Below are positions 1 through 13,098 of a DNA stretch of 64,000 bases, in pieces. Each line of letters opens with the position of its first letter. Within the stretch, counting starts at the first letter, position 1. A program made the position numbers and the translations under genes. Source of the stretch: Rozella allomycis CSF55 (Eukaryota; Rozellomycota); contig KE561145.1 in the NCBI GenBank assembly GCA_000442015.1, positions 1 to 64,000 on the forward strand, written 5' to 3'. Below the pieces are notes generated by a model. That model made no database searches, was not told where the DNA came from, and saw only the letters and a list, made by a program, of their open reading frames with translations.

Positions 1-42
1 GCGTGACAGGCGGAGATACTCACCTCTGTACTAACGAAGAAG

Positions 43-1680
43 TTATTTATTGACTTTGCAAGTGCTTGTTGTTAACATTGCTAAATTGCATCCAAGCAGA
101 AGTATGATTGAAAATATTAAGCGGTTGTTTCCTTTCAGTAGATGTTGACTTGAAAGATGCAAAGTCATAATTGTCCCTAAAAACATTGGCTCAACAGCGA
201 CAGGATAACAATTCATAGTTGCTTCAAAGATCTTATTTCTTACGATAAAATGAATTACTGCTATAAATCCAATAAATGTTGAAATGAAATTGACATTACG
301 TAATAAATGCTTCGTTAACCTTTTCAATAAATCCGTTTTTGTTCGTCGAGGTATTTGAGTATCGATTGTGTATGGCAACAGGGCAGGACGCGTTTCTTTT
401 TCAATTTCAGGATAACTTTTAATTTTTAAAAGTAAATCCAAGACAATGCTAGCGCTTGGCCTCTCCGCAGGTTGCTTATTTAACAAGGTCTTTATCAATG
501 TGCGAATACGCGAATTTGAGCGAGTGATAAATTTTTCAATTATTTCAGAGTTTAAAGAAAGAATATCATTTCTTAGTTGTTCAATGTCGTCCAAGTTCTG
601 AAACGGCAATGATCGCTGATAAATATAGAGAAAAACCATTCCCAATGACCAAACATCGCTTTTAACATCGTAAATATCCGTATACTCACCTTGAATGTCT
701 ATTAATATTAATATTACAAAATTTACGCTCCAATAATTCTGGCGCCATAAATTCAAGGGTTCCTGTTGCTCCGGTTCGTTTCTTGCTCTTTATTTCGTCG
801 AGTGATTCACATTCACCAAAATCACTGATCAAAATGTTGTAATGCTTGTCGTTATATTGTAAAAGTAGATTCTGGGGCTTCAAATCACGGTGTATTATAC
901 CGTGTCGGTGCAAATGATCAACTCCACGAGTTATGTCAATCATAATATCTATCATTTCATTGTGGGTCAAATTATTTTTCAAAACAAAGTCCTCCAAATT
1001 TCCGCCAGTAGCTAATTCCATGAGTATAAATAGGCAGGGAATTTTCGGTCCAAAGACAGTAGGTTGTTCCATTTCCAACCAGGCATGCTTATAGCTAATT
1101 ATATTTGGATGATGAAACTTTTCAAGAATCTTGACTTCTTTCAACATTCTTACAAGCCATGTATTATTGTCACCTAATCCAATCACATTACTCAAATATA
1201 CCGACAGGGACCTTTTTAACCGCATAATCACCAAGAAATGTTTCGTTTAAGACATGTTTACACAGAAACACTGAACCGCGCAGTCCTCTACCCAATTTAC
1301 TTATTTCTTTGAAAAAATTCTTATAGTAATTCTGATTAAAAGCGGAATCAGGTAAGTGTTCTGAATAAGATTCTTGCGTATTTTCGTGTAAAATTCTAAA
1401 ATATTCGTTTTGAGCATATTTGTAATTTGCCTTAAACTAGAATGATATGTGAAAAACTACTTTGCTAAAGTGAAAAGGTCTTCTACAAGTGGGACAAAAT
1501 AAAGGAGATGGTTCCTTTTATAATTTCGCTTGTTTAGACTTACTTCTTCATCAAGAGATTCAGTGTCATTTATCGCGTTATTTCTAGCATCGTACAAAAC
1601 GGTTTGTTTATCTGATGAACGATATCTATAATATATATAAATTAAAGTTACAGGATAATGTTCGATTCAAATGAACTCAT
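43..1680 (-). CDS. IKS1: IKS-family serine/threonine protein kinase
   Basis: Six exons join across 24-29 nt gt-ag introns; the ATG lies at 1680-1678. An early exon carries the cysteine motif CPTCRRPF. Then come the glycine loop LGRGLRGSVF, the YAVKK lysine, FGPKIPCLFILMEL (an IKS-family hallmark), the catalytic loop HRDLKPQNLL, DFGE and APELL. The C-terminal tail has two hydrophobic stretches (around IGFIAVIHFIV and FSIILLLGCNLAML), so membrane anchoring is likely. The last intron can be read as 19 or 28 nt, both in frame; 28 nt fits its neighbours. Family assignment rests on the FGPKIPC block and the tail. The substrate is unknown. All catalytic residues are present. Confidence 0.8.
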
Positions 1681-1759
1681 TAAGCAAAATTTGCAAATTT
1701 AAAGTTTGAGAATCTATTTTGTTTTTGAAACCTTCCAGGTAAACAAATATAATAAGACA

Positions 1760-3127
1760 TATGTCTTACACCTCCCCAAATTATAATGGACCACTTCCCA
1801 GAGATAGACCAAGAAGGATATCACATGATTCAAGTGGTTCTCAGGTGCATATTTCAAAAATGAATACGAGCCTAAGTATCAATTCATCATTGTACAAGCA
1901 GTCTTCTGGGAATGAAGAATCAGAAAAGTAATTAAAGTTAGACGTTTTGAAAGAACAGAAATAGATCCCGAGAAATTTTCGATACGTAAAGGCATTCAAA
2001 GTGCCGTAAGGTTTACGGAGAAAGTTGTGAGGTATATCTTCAAAGCTAAGATCATCAGGGAGCCCAAAAATGACTCTGAATATTTAAAGAGGCAATTAGA
2101 CAAAATTGAATTCTCCCACCGAAAAACCGTTGAGGATTATCAAACCCAAATTGTTAATTTGATTAAAGAACTCAAAAATGTTAACCAAGTGAACGAGGAA
2201 CTAAAACAAAAGTTACGAGCATGCAAAAAAGAAAAGGAGACATTGGAATTTAAGATCAGCGGTATTCTTTTACTAATTCAAAAATCAAGAGTTATCAAAT
2301 TCATGTAAAAACAGTAACTTTATCTCAAAGGAAGAAAGAGGTAATAAAGAAGATAGTGCAGATACCAAAGTGTATCCATTTAATGAATCGATTAAAGTAA
2401 ATTAATAAAGTAAACAGCATACCAGTCCATTCTAAAGAATTTTTATGAAAACCATCAAAAGAGACGCGAGAAGCTTTTGAATTCAGTTGAGATGGTGCAG
2501 GAAACGAAAAGCATTTCATTTGAAGAAAAAGAAGAATCTGACAAAATTGAAACACAGGCCGAGAAATTGGATATAAAAGAAACTCTGGTCGAAAAAATGG
2601 ATAAAAATGCTGACATCATAACGAGTCCTTCTTCGAGTGGAAAGGCAAATGACCAAAATGAAAAAGAATCAATTGAAGACAATGAGCAGGATTTGATGGA
2701 AATGTTAAATAAAATTCGTTCGGGGGAAAGCAAATCAGCAACAAGTGATTTAGAACCTCATGATTCAACGATCCATAAAATTCACACTGAAAGTTTGTTA
2801 ACGATTGATACAGACGTAGTAGTTGAAAATGAAGAATTAAATGACACTACACAAGATATTGCAGATAGCGATTCCTTGATTGATTTGAAAGTTCTACAAA
2901 ATAACGATTCCATGAACATTTCTAACTTTTCCTCATCAATTGGATTTGGCGCCAACAGTTTTACAAAGTCTGTCGAACCTGCACTTCAAGTTTCCGAGCG
3001 GCCTGACCCCCCTAAGGTTAATATTGATTCGAAACAACCACAAGCTAAAGCCTCGAAAAGAGCAATAAATGAGGCAAGGGCTAATTTAGAAAGAGCTAAT
3101 AGGCTATTAAAGAAACGTGACAAATAA
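1760..3127 (+). CDS. Coiled-coil protein of unknown function
   Basis: Four exons are joined by three introns of about 31, 28 and 29 nt; the second contains a ctaat branch-point-like motif. The start is ATG 1760, and the product begins MSYTSPNYNGPLPRDRPRR. A serine-rich head is followed by a charged coiled coil (around KRQLDKIEFSHRKTVEDYQ to CKKEKETLE), then a long acidic, low-complexity region rich in E, D and S, and a basic C-terminus (ANRLLKKRDK). I do not recognise a family. The arrangement resembles structural or spindle/centrosome-type proteins, but that is only an impression. It is divergent from the IKS kinase gene, with 79 bp between starts. Confidence 0.7.
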
Positions 3128-3141
3128 ATTTTTCAGTAAAT

Positions 3142-4303
<1,162 letters not shown>

Positions 4304-4464
4304 CGCTTATTGAGTTCTTGTAAATCTTGAGGCTGAGTTTTTCACACATTGCAAAGTGAAGAATTCTGAATACTTAAATCAATAAACGGGAATTGAATAT
4401 AATTCAGATTATTTTTATTATTCTTCACTTAAGATGCCAGAAATTTCCTTGTTGGTTGGTAGCA

Positions 4465-6788
4465 ATGGTAGAACAAACGTCAACAATAACTTCAGAGTCC
4501 TCCCAGGATTTTCTGTTCAGAAAATATGGTCCATTAATCGCTTCATTGAAGAGTGGCCCATTATTGCATAATCAAGTCCGAACAATCAAAAACATGATAA
4601 TTGGCAATAGAACAAAAAAAGAAATGTTTATATCAATGGGTATTATTCCTCAGTAAGAAGATAATATTTAAAATGATCAAGGTTAATGAATTGCGCAAAG
4701 GAAACAAATCTTGATGTTGCCACATTGATAGAAATTGTTATCGTTCTGGGCAGCCTTGCTTACGGTAAGATAAAAGCGTTAATGAAATTTTAGGAAGCTA
4801 TAAAACATTGCAAGAACTGGTAGAGAATGGGGTCTGTGAATATTTATTGGAACTACTTGAAAAGTCATTCGACAATTCAAAACTATGTGAAGTTACAACC
4901 AGAGCACTAGAGGCAGTTTTACGATATCATTCTGCTCCAAGAGACTTAATTTTTAGTGTAGGAAATGTTTTACATTTGAAATAGGACACTAGGATTAAAC
5001 TGCTTGTCAAGCTATTGGAATATTCTGGGAATCAAGGCGTTGCTGAAAACTCTGCGCTAATTTTGGCAAATTGCTGTGATTTAGTTGGACATCAAACAAT
5101 GATTGCTGCTGCAGGAGCTGTTCCAAAGTTATTCAAGATGCTTCAGAATCCTTTGCCAAGAACTAGAGAATCAGCATTGGATGCATTAGGATCACTTATT
5201 CGAGATAATAGAGATCTCGGTCGTGCCATAGCTAATTATAAACGTAATGATGAATATTTTGAGCGTCTTAGTCGACAATCAAGCCTGTCCCATTGATTTG
5301 ATATTACAAATGGTTAAAGACCCGAGGCCATCTACTCGGCTACTCTCCTGCACTTGGTAAATTTACCAAAAATAATTTCATATAGCTTGACGAATCTCAA
5401 TAAAGTTTCTGTCATTGAAAATCACGATAAGACGGTGGCTATGACTGTTTTGCCCGCATTAGTTAAATTATTGAATGAAAAAATCGAGATCAAAACAAAA
5501 GCGCCTTTAATTCTAGCGTATTTGGTTAGCGACAATGAAGAGCTTCAAAAAGCTGCATGTGAATCGGATGCAGTATCAAAACTGGCATCTATAATCACAA
5601 AAGCCACAGAGACAACTCCAAATCAATTAAAAGAAGTAACGATTAATTTCTGATAATAGAGACATGTTTGTTGGCAATAGCCGCTATATCAGCTTTAAGG
5701 GAAGAGTGTAGGAAACAAGTAAAAACTAGAAACCAAACGAATGATAGGTCATTGACTGCAAATTGCTTCCACAAATCGTCAAGTCCTTGGAAGATGAGGA
5801 CCCAAGTATTCGTGCAGCTGCCTGCCAATGCGCCAAAAGTTTATCAAGATCTGTTAAAAATTTAAGAACAAATTTAATTGATTCTGGGATCGCCATTCCA
5901 TTATTAAAGTTGCTTAATGATCCCAGCTTGGATGTCCAATTAACTGCATCTGCCACGATTTGTAACGTCGTGCTTGACTTTTCGCCAATGAAAAAAGTAT
6001 AAATCTATTTTTATGGCAATAGATTGTGATTGAAAATAATGGTGTTGAAATTTTAGTTGATTTGTTAAGTCGCGTGACTAACAGCACTATGAAACTTAAT
6101 GTGGTCTGGGCATTAAAGAATTTACTGTATCAAGCGGATTCAACTACAAAGCAGAAAGTAATTTCAATTTTGACGTTTAGTCGTTTGGAAAAGTAAGAAT
6201 ATAAAATACAAGAGAGGTTAAAGACTCTTAAATGACGAAGACTTGGGGATTCAAATTCAATCTGTCAATCTACTAAGAAATCTGGTTTGTGGGAAGGAAC
6301 AAGATATTGATTTGGTTTTGAATAATTTGGGCGAAGCTAAGTTGTTTAAGATAATTGAACATAAGCTCTCATCCAATTATAACGATCTGGTTTCTCAAGT
6401 AAATTTCCCAATTGGTTTACACAAGGCAATCTTTGTCTGCGTCAATATAGCAACAGGGAATCAAAAGCATAAATCGTCAGTTATGGCTAGAGATTCAATT
6501 CTTAGAAATCTTCTTGAATGCATGGTATGGTATAATAAAATACGTTTCTAGTCACATCCTATTCCTGAAGTGCGCGTGGCTACAGTTTGGTGCACAATAA
6601 ACTTAACTTGGACCGAAGATATCGGCGCCCCTGAACATATCGCGAAATTGCGTGCAATGGGTTTTGAAGAAAAGGTAATAAAATTTCATTATTCAAATTA
6701 GCTCAAATTGCTATTGGAAGATCCGGACAGCGAAGTGCGCGATAGAGCAAGAACTGCCGTTGGGCAATTTAATGCAATCATGTCCTAA
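4465..6788 (+). CDS. ARMC8: ARMC8/GID5 armadillo-repeat subunit of the GID/CTLH ubiquitin ligase
   Basis: About twelve introns of 26-31 nt are removed to give a continuous armadillo protein that follows vertebrate ARMC8 from end to end. Landmarks are [96 protein letters not shown], and the final [14 protein letters not shown]8/Vid28 is the scaffold that binds the substrate receptor in the GID/CTLH E3 complex (known of the family). The start at ATG 4465 gives MVEQTSTIT; an in-frame upstream extension back to 4393 has no ATG that looks better. Nothing appears broken, and the assignment is firm. Confidence 0.88.
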
Positions 6789-6883
6789 AGATAATCCTAA
6801 TAAATAAAACAAAATAAATTGATATTAACAATGGTTTTTTAATAGGTAGTAATCATGAAATTTTCGAAATTTCTCATTCCCTA

Positions 6884-9238
6884 ATGAAAATAGATACCCG
6901 TGTTAAATATATTACACGCGAATTTTTGCAAAAAAATTGCTTGAATAACGGAAGAAATAAAATTAGTACTCTAGTTTTACGACCAAAACAGCCAACAGAT
7001 CCAAAGATAAAGGTAAAAAGCTTTTCTTGTTCTAAATAGTATATACAAAATCTAGAAGTTCTACCCGAACTAAATGAAATTGATTTTAGTGATAATATTA
7101 TAGAGAAAATAGAGAATATTGCTTGCTGCACAAAGCTAACAAAGCTATGCCTTAGAAATAATCTTCTTCGGAGTATCGATAATATTTTCCCATTGAAAAA
7201 TTTAACTTGCATTGACTTGTCAGGAAATTTGATAGAAAGAATACCAAGTGCCATTAAGCAGCTTGAAAAGTTACAGACCTTGAAATTGGCGCACAATAAA
7301 ATAGAATTGGTACTTAATTTTGCAATTAAAAAATTAGCTATCGGATTTTGAGCACTTGAAAGGACTTTGGAACTTGATGGAGCTTGATATTCACGATAAT
7401 CCTCTTCAAGGAATAAAATATTGGAGATATTTCATACTGTATCAATGTAGAAGTCTTTTATACTTGAATGATCAAGAAATTCAACAGCACGATAGAGAAA
7501 TATCATATGAAAGATTTGGGCGAGGTATTTGAATTTTCACGCGCTGAAATTTAGCTGAAAAAGAAATTCTACTTGAAAACTTTAAGAATGCAAAATGCGA
7601 GAATTTTAACATGGAAAAGCAATTAATTGATTTGAAAAACCACCAAATCAAATTAGAGGTTGAAAATAAGGATCTGAGAGAGGCGTTAAAAGTGTTTCAA
7701 TTGAGAATAAAAGAACTTGACGAAACTTTATCATTCGAAAAGCAAAAGTCGTCTCAAGAACATTCAAGAAGCGAAAAGCTAGCCATTCAGCTTACAAGGC
7801 CTGACAATCATAGTTCACAATATAATCGCGAAAATCTTCAGGCGACTTTAAATAAACTCAATTCGGTTCTTGAAGAAAAGGATAATGAAATTAAAAATTT
7901 GAAGATGGAAATTTCACATAAATTGTTCGATCAATCGTTGTTGAACCAAAATAACGAATCTAGCGTTTCAAAAGAGATCACTTCTTTAAAATCAAAAATA
8001 AGTGAATTAGAAAAAATAAATTCTGCATTAAATGATAAGTTAAAAATTTCTGAAGCAAAGCAACTTGATCTCGTTGGGACAAAGCTGGCATTGGAATCAA
8101 AAATTGATTTGGTTCTCAAAGCCTTGCCAATTGACAAACGCGATTTTTCATTTCTTCCCACTTTTATTAATGTCATAAATAAAGAAAATAATGAATTAAA
8201 GGAGCAAATTTTCAAGATGCAGCAATCGATTGCCACAAATGATCTAATTGAACAACTTGAAGACTCAAAGACAAAGAAAATGAATGAACATGAATCAGTG
8301 GATTCATTTTCATCTCCTACAATCAAAGAGCTACGAAAGCTTCGCCTGGAAATTTCNTAAATATATAGGACAAGATTTTTTTTTAAATGTATACAATTAA
8401 ATCAATAATCGTATTATTAAGGATGAGGGATCCACATCCAGAAAATTCGGAAACATGGATGGGGCTCGAGCCATGCACCTAGATGTCCTAAAGCATCTTA
8501 GTTTGCCACAAGACAACCAAGATATTTTCAGACTTTAAACCTAAAATTTCAAATTTTCTTTTTCATTTCTTCCCACTTTTATTAATGTAATAAATAAAAA
8601 AAATAATGAATTAAAGGAGCTAATTTGCAAGATGCAGCAATCGATTGCCACAAAAGATCTAATTGAACAAACTTGAAGACTCAAAGACAAAGAAAATGAA
8701 TGAAAATGTATCAGTCGATTCCTTTTCATCTCCTACAATCAAAGAGCTACGAAAGCTTCGCCTGGAAATTTCAAATTCACCAAAATTCGTGGATGCAATT
8801 AGCCAAACACACAATAACCCAAATACGTTAAAAGATAAATCAGATTTTTCGAGATTGAAAGAAAACGATTCTGTTGGAATTGAAGGTCAGGAGCGGATTC
8901 GAAAGGCGCAGCAACTAAAAACTCTAATTCATCAGAGAAAACAAAGGCTTTTGGAGATTCAAGGATTTATTCAAGATGCTAAAAGTGAAAGAATTGAAAT
9001 TCAACAAGAAATTGATAGATTAAAACTTATCAGAAATGAGCTTCGCAACGATGTGATAAATCATGGAGAAAAATCGACCATACTAGATAATGACATCCCC
9101 AAACGCGATTCTCATAGCATTAGTGATAACCATACATTCATTAAAGGTTCGAAAACCTTAGAGGGTATCGACACCATATTTTCTCCTGTGCCATTCGGTC
9201 CAAAACCCCGTTTTTTCTCACCGTCTAGCACATCATAA
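6884..9238 (+). CDS. Leucine-rich-repeat coiled-coil protein, centriolin-like
   Basis: Introns of 27, 28 and 30 nt link the N-terminal exons. The first ~190 residues are LRRs (LTKLCLRNNLL, LTCIDLSGNLIERIP, LQTLKLAHNKIELL, LMELDIHDNPLQGIKYWR) with an LRR cap followed by LYLNDQEIQQHDRE. A long coiled coil rich in K, E, L and N follows, ending near PFGPKPRFFSPSSTS. LRR cap plus long coil resembles centriolin/LRRCC1 centrosomal proteins; the similarity is by architecture and is moderate. The coding sequence is interrupted at an N (8357), after which ~199 bp of unrelated sequence and a second copy of 8144-8356 appear. The reading frame resumes in the second copy, so the true gene is probably continuous and this region misassembled. 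Confidence 0.65.
8144..8772. repeat. Imperfect direct repeat (~213 bp) around a single-N gap
   Basis: 8144-8356 and 8559-8772 are near-identical. The second copy has scattered substitutions and one extra A in the stretch reading gaacaaactt. An N at 8357 and 199 bp of unrelated sequence (8358-8558) lie between them. The second copy continues into the rest of the centriolin-like gene. The pattern suggests two contig ends that should overlap rather than a biological duplication. Confidence 0.8.
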
Positions 9239-9341
9239 TAACATTTTACTGTATTAAATGATGAAATAAAAGGTACTTTTTTTTAAAAAAAAGTTAAAAA
9301 AATTTATTTAATAAGTAAATTTTTCTTCAAAACTTCAAGAN

Positions 9342-9860
9342 TACCCTAACCCTTTACCCTTTACCCTAACATACCCTAAACCCTAACATACCCTAAACCC
9401 TATCACTAAAGTCACGGAAATGGTGAAAGTCATTTTTTANATTAATATTGTGACACTACTGAATAAGATAGAATTTAAACTAACCCATCACCCTAACCCA
9501 TTACCCTACCCTAACCCTATTACCCTAAACCCTAACCCTTTACCCTAACATNTTAGTGATAATGTAAAAATATTTCCGAAAATTTTCGAATTTCGAATAT
9601 TTCCGAATTAATATTGTGACACTACTGAATAAGATAGTACTTAAACTAACCCATTACCCTAACCCATTACCCTACCCTACCCTAACCCTATTACCCTAAC
9701 CCTATTACCCTAAACCCTAACCCTTTACCCTAACATACCCTAAACCCTTTACCCTAACATACCCTAAACCCTTTAACCTAACATACCCTAAACCCTAACC
9801 CTTTAACCTCTACCCTAACATACCCTAAACCCTAAACCCTATCACTAAAGTCACGGAAAT
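9342..9860. repeat. Degenerate telomere-like repeat block (CCCTAA variants)
   Basis: Dense arrays of ccctaa, ccctaaa and taccctaac-type units are interrupted by unit spacers such as acataccctaaaccc. Two higher-order units share a leader (attaatattgtgacactac, at about 9441 and about 9604) and a tail (cactaaagtcacggaaat, at about 9402 and about 9843). Ns at 9341, 9440, 9552 and 9861 break the block. The core matches the TTAGGG-type telomere repeat of fungi and animals. This is either a subtelomeric satellite or telomeric contig ends joined into the scaffold. Confidence 0.85.
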
Positions 9861-9861
9861 N

Positions 9862-11137
9862 ATTGTCATAAGTACGCCTCAACGGCAACAATCGCGTCTT
9901 TCGAGATGGACCGCTTTCCCAAAATCCCTGTCAACGCATGTCAACCCTTTTTGGAATCATGATAAGTGCGACCGGTAGGATGTCGGAATCGATGTCACTT
10001 GCCCCATGCATGAAATGTGAGTTGATGCTTTTGTAATTGCATAAATTCAAATTCTGGAGTTCATTGTTGACATCACAGATTTATTGTTAAACACACAACA
10101 AATCTAAATTGAGAAGATAATATGTGCATACATGGCAACTCGTCCATACGTACACCCGTTTGCGCGCAAACCTGAATGCATAAGGGATGCCGATCCCACT
10201 TGGCGACGAAATTTGCAGCAGGTTAAATAAGATATTGTCGCGATAATTCATGCTGTCTCGTCTATGTAATGAGGAATCGTAAGAGCGATCCCCTTTGTTA
10301 TTTTGATGGGTTAGCCACTTCGACCATTTCGTCATATGATTTTGAAGACGCACTGGCGAAATGGATGTCACCACCGCTCCAGAGCAGTGGATTCAATAAT
10401 GTGAAGACGGCACAAACACGCCGCGCGCGACCAAAAGTTTGTCAGTCTCATTAATCACCTCTTCAACGTGGCTTGTTCACACTATCGACACGTACCTTGC
10501 AGTCTTCTTCGGAAACCAAAATTATTGTAGGCGCCATCCTAGACAAATATCAGTACAATCTCCGCAGCAAGACGGACGTTCATTACGTTGGCGCAAACGG
10601 GCAGAATTTGATTGCATCTGAGAAAAGATTCATCAACTTGAAATATGTCTTAGACTCTTGGATTGTTTCAGTAAGTATTGATGTTTCCAACTTATTTGGT
10701 TTTTTGATTTCTTTTATTTCTTTTGTTGATTGGTTTTCGCGGTGGAATGAAGAAGTATACCGATTCTGGGGGCCTAAATGTTGTATTCGGACTTGCCTGA
10801 TGTTGCTAAATGATCTTCACTGCAATATATGTTTTTCATTTGGTGTGTTTGCCATTGTTGATAACGTGTTAAGACTTAAGATTAAAAACGAGGATCGCAG
10901 TGCTCGTTAACTTAACGGGCAGGTTTTCATTTCAAAATGCCTAAATATTAAAAATTATAAGAACTTCGAATATTACTGTTATCAATGATATAGTTTTTGT
11001 TACCGTACAATGCAAGAATAGGGTTACTCAGCCACAGGCAGACACCATTCGACAACCACACCGGTCAACTGTTTAAAGTGATAATGATGTATACGATCTT
11101 TAATATGGTGTCTCCTGGTGTCGCGGACGACCTTGCA
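9862..11137. other. Segment of different composition between scaffold gaps; no gene assigned
   Basis: Bounded by Ns at 9861 and 11138. It is visibly richer in G+C and CpG than the flanking genes, especially 9862-10670. Plus-strand frames at about 10269-10454 and 10490-10668 look exon-like; the latter ends TCA|gtaagtattg, as if before an ordinary, longer intron. No protein family is recognised. The 26-30 nt introns typical of the rest of the window are not seen. It may be a contaminating or misplaced contig, or a subtelomeric accessory region. Confidence 0.4.
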
Positions 11138-11138
11138 N

Positions 11139-11440
11139 TATTGGATATTTCCAGCTTTTCATTTATGTCACTTCTTATTTCACCTTCTTCATAATACAGT
11201 TCAGTAATAGAATCTTTAGAATTTTTCATTTTTAACTGGGAGANTTTTATCTCTATCTGTTAATGTAAGTTTAGTTTTTCATTTCGCAATTTAAGAAATT
11301 TCGATTTTTCAAATAACTTGGTTACTCGATTAAGCAATGTGACAATGCCAAATGATTGAATGCTGTTACTGACATGAACAAAATTACCATTTCAATCATG
11401 TCATGCTTATTTCCTGTCCTGAACATTATCCAGCCACCCA
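11139..11440. other. Short gap-bounded fragment and leader of the J-domain gene
   Basis: The 105 bp between Ns at 11138 and 11244 read on the minus strand as an open, charged coil-like peptide (contains ELYYEEGEIRSDINEKL). It is a gene fragment with both ends missing and no identifiable parent. 11245-11440 is AT-rich leader before the next gene, with nothing else visible. Confidence 0.35.
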
Positions 11441-12988
11441 ATGAAAATAAGAGTTGACCTGGACAAACACAGAAAAATTTGGACCAAAATTTTTGACACG
11501 ACACTATACGGTTTTTTAGCTGCGGGAATATTTGGAGGAGTTTTTTTAGGAAGTTATTGGTTCGGAAGTAAGGCTAATATAACCGAAAATGATAAAACGC
11601 TAGATAAAAATGTTCTTGCAGAAAACATTTTGCCAATGAAAATAATGCTTTCTGGGGATCATGCATTACTTGAAGGTAATGTCTTTGAGCCCTCAAAACC
11701 GCAAATATCACCTTTTGTGGAATTGAATGGAATCTCTTTGTCAAAACCCGATGTTTCATATTCTTATCTTGATAAAGTCAATGAAGAAATAGCAGAGTCA
11801 AGTCACGCTCATGTATCCAAATTAATCGTGGAAGAAGATCATGTCACTCCATTTATTTCTGTATCATCTCCAAAACCTACAGTAAATCGCATAACTAACC
11901 TTAGCACCAAAAACGTTGAAAATGTCAGCCAAAACAAATTGGATAATCCACCGAAACCTATTTTCGTTGGCACAAACACAGTAAGAAACGGCCAAAGAAG
12001 GGAATTCACTTCCAATGCAAATGTGTTCAAAAATTATTATAAGAAACTTGAATGCCAAATTGCAGATGCTTTAAATGACAAATCTACTAAAACAACAACT
12101 CCTACCAAAGATAGTCTTAATCCAATTGCTCTGGAATCAGTACGTACCAAAGATAGTCTTAATCCGATCGCTCTTCAACCAGCACCTACCAAAGATAGTC
12201 TTAATCCAATCGCTCTTCAACCAGCAACCAAAGATAGTCTTGATCCGATTTCTCAGATGAAAATGAATAGAGGTTATTCGTATCTGAATCCTATTAGATT
12301 TGTTATCGCTGTTTTAGTCGGAATAGTCCTTAAAGTTAATGAATCCTTTATAAAGGCTATGTTAGGCAAGAAAGATCATAGAGATGTAGATTTGCCAGAT
12401 TTAGTAGATGAGCCCTTGACTTCACGCAATGTAGATGAAATTGTCCATAAAAACAAAGAAAGGAAGAAAAAAAGTCTTTATGAGAAAATAAGCTCATATT
12501 TTCAAAGAGTCAACAAGATTCCACGGCCACTATCGTCTTTGAAATATTCTGATCCCCATCAATTAGTCATGAGTTCAAATCAAAATAGCATTAGCAGCAA
12601 AAAAATTGAAGACTCCATTTCAAAATCGAATCGTTTTGAGTTTTTGAATTATTATGAAATTCTAGGTGTTTCTCCATTGGCAAAGCAGCATCAAATATCA
12701 TCAGCTTTTAAGAAACTTGCACTACGTTATCATCCAGATGTAAATATACTTTTTTGCACTAATTAGAAAAGCCGAGAAAACAATGATGAGTATTTCAAGA
12801 AAATAGTTGAAGCATACAATGTTTTGAACGATGATAAAAAGAGGGTCGAATATAACCAATTACTTCGCATAACAAACAAAAGTCCTATTGCAAGGGATAT
12901 TTTAGGGTATGGCGCCATTTTCGCTAGACTGTTTAATATTAAAAATAACTATTCCTTGCCCACTATTAAATTCAATGCTACAAAATAA
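11441..12988 (+). CDS. Membrane-anchored J-domain (DnaJ-like) protein
   Basis: The product starts MKIRVDLDKHRKIWTKIFD. A first transmembrane segment lies near residues 22-42 (FLAAGIFGGVFLGSYWF). A low-complexity middle includes four tandem copies of a TKDSLNPIA-type unit, then a second hydrophobic stretch (FVIAVLVGIVLKV) and a J-domain near the C-terminus: YYEILGVSPLAKQHQISSAF, ALRYHPD. A 27 nt intron falls directly after the D of HPD; the next exon continues KSRENNDEYFKKIVEAYNVL. The HPD tripeptide needed to stimulate Hsp70 is intact. A C-terminal J-domain behind two TM segments suggests recruitment of Hsp70 to an organelle membrane; which one is not clear. Confidence 0.8.
12104..12259 (+). 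repeat. In-frame tandem repeat, 39-42 nt unit
   Basis: Four consecutive units begin accaaagatagtctt and encode TKDSLNPIALQPA-like peptides inside the J-domain protein. Units differ by single substitutions and a 3-nt length change, so the reading frame is kept. The region is probably length-variable between strains. Confidence 0.85.
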
Positions 12989-13098
12989 ATCAAATTATTT
13001 GCAGATTTTATATTACATTATTTCATAAGCCACAAATCCATCAAAGTCACGTTTTTCGAATGAAAAAGGTACTTTCAGCCACCAAGCCACCATAAAAT

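Noticed and set aside
9342-9860. CRISPR-like array
   Set aside because: Units are short telomere-type repeats without regular spacers; the organism is eukaryotic.
10490-10668. Possible BRCT-like or effector (Crinkler-like) exon in the unassigned segment
   Set aside because: The hydrophobic pattern is too weak and no diagnostic motif is present; left unnamed.
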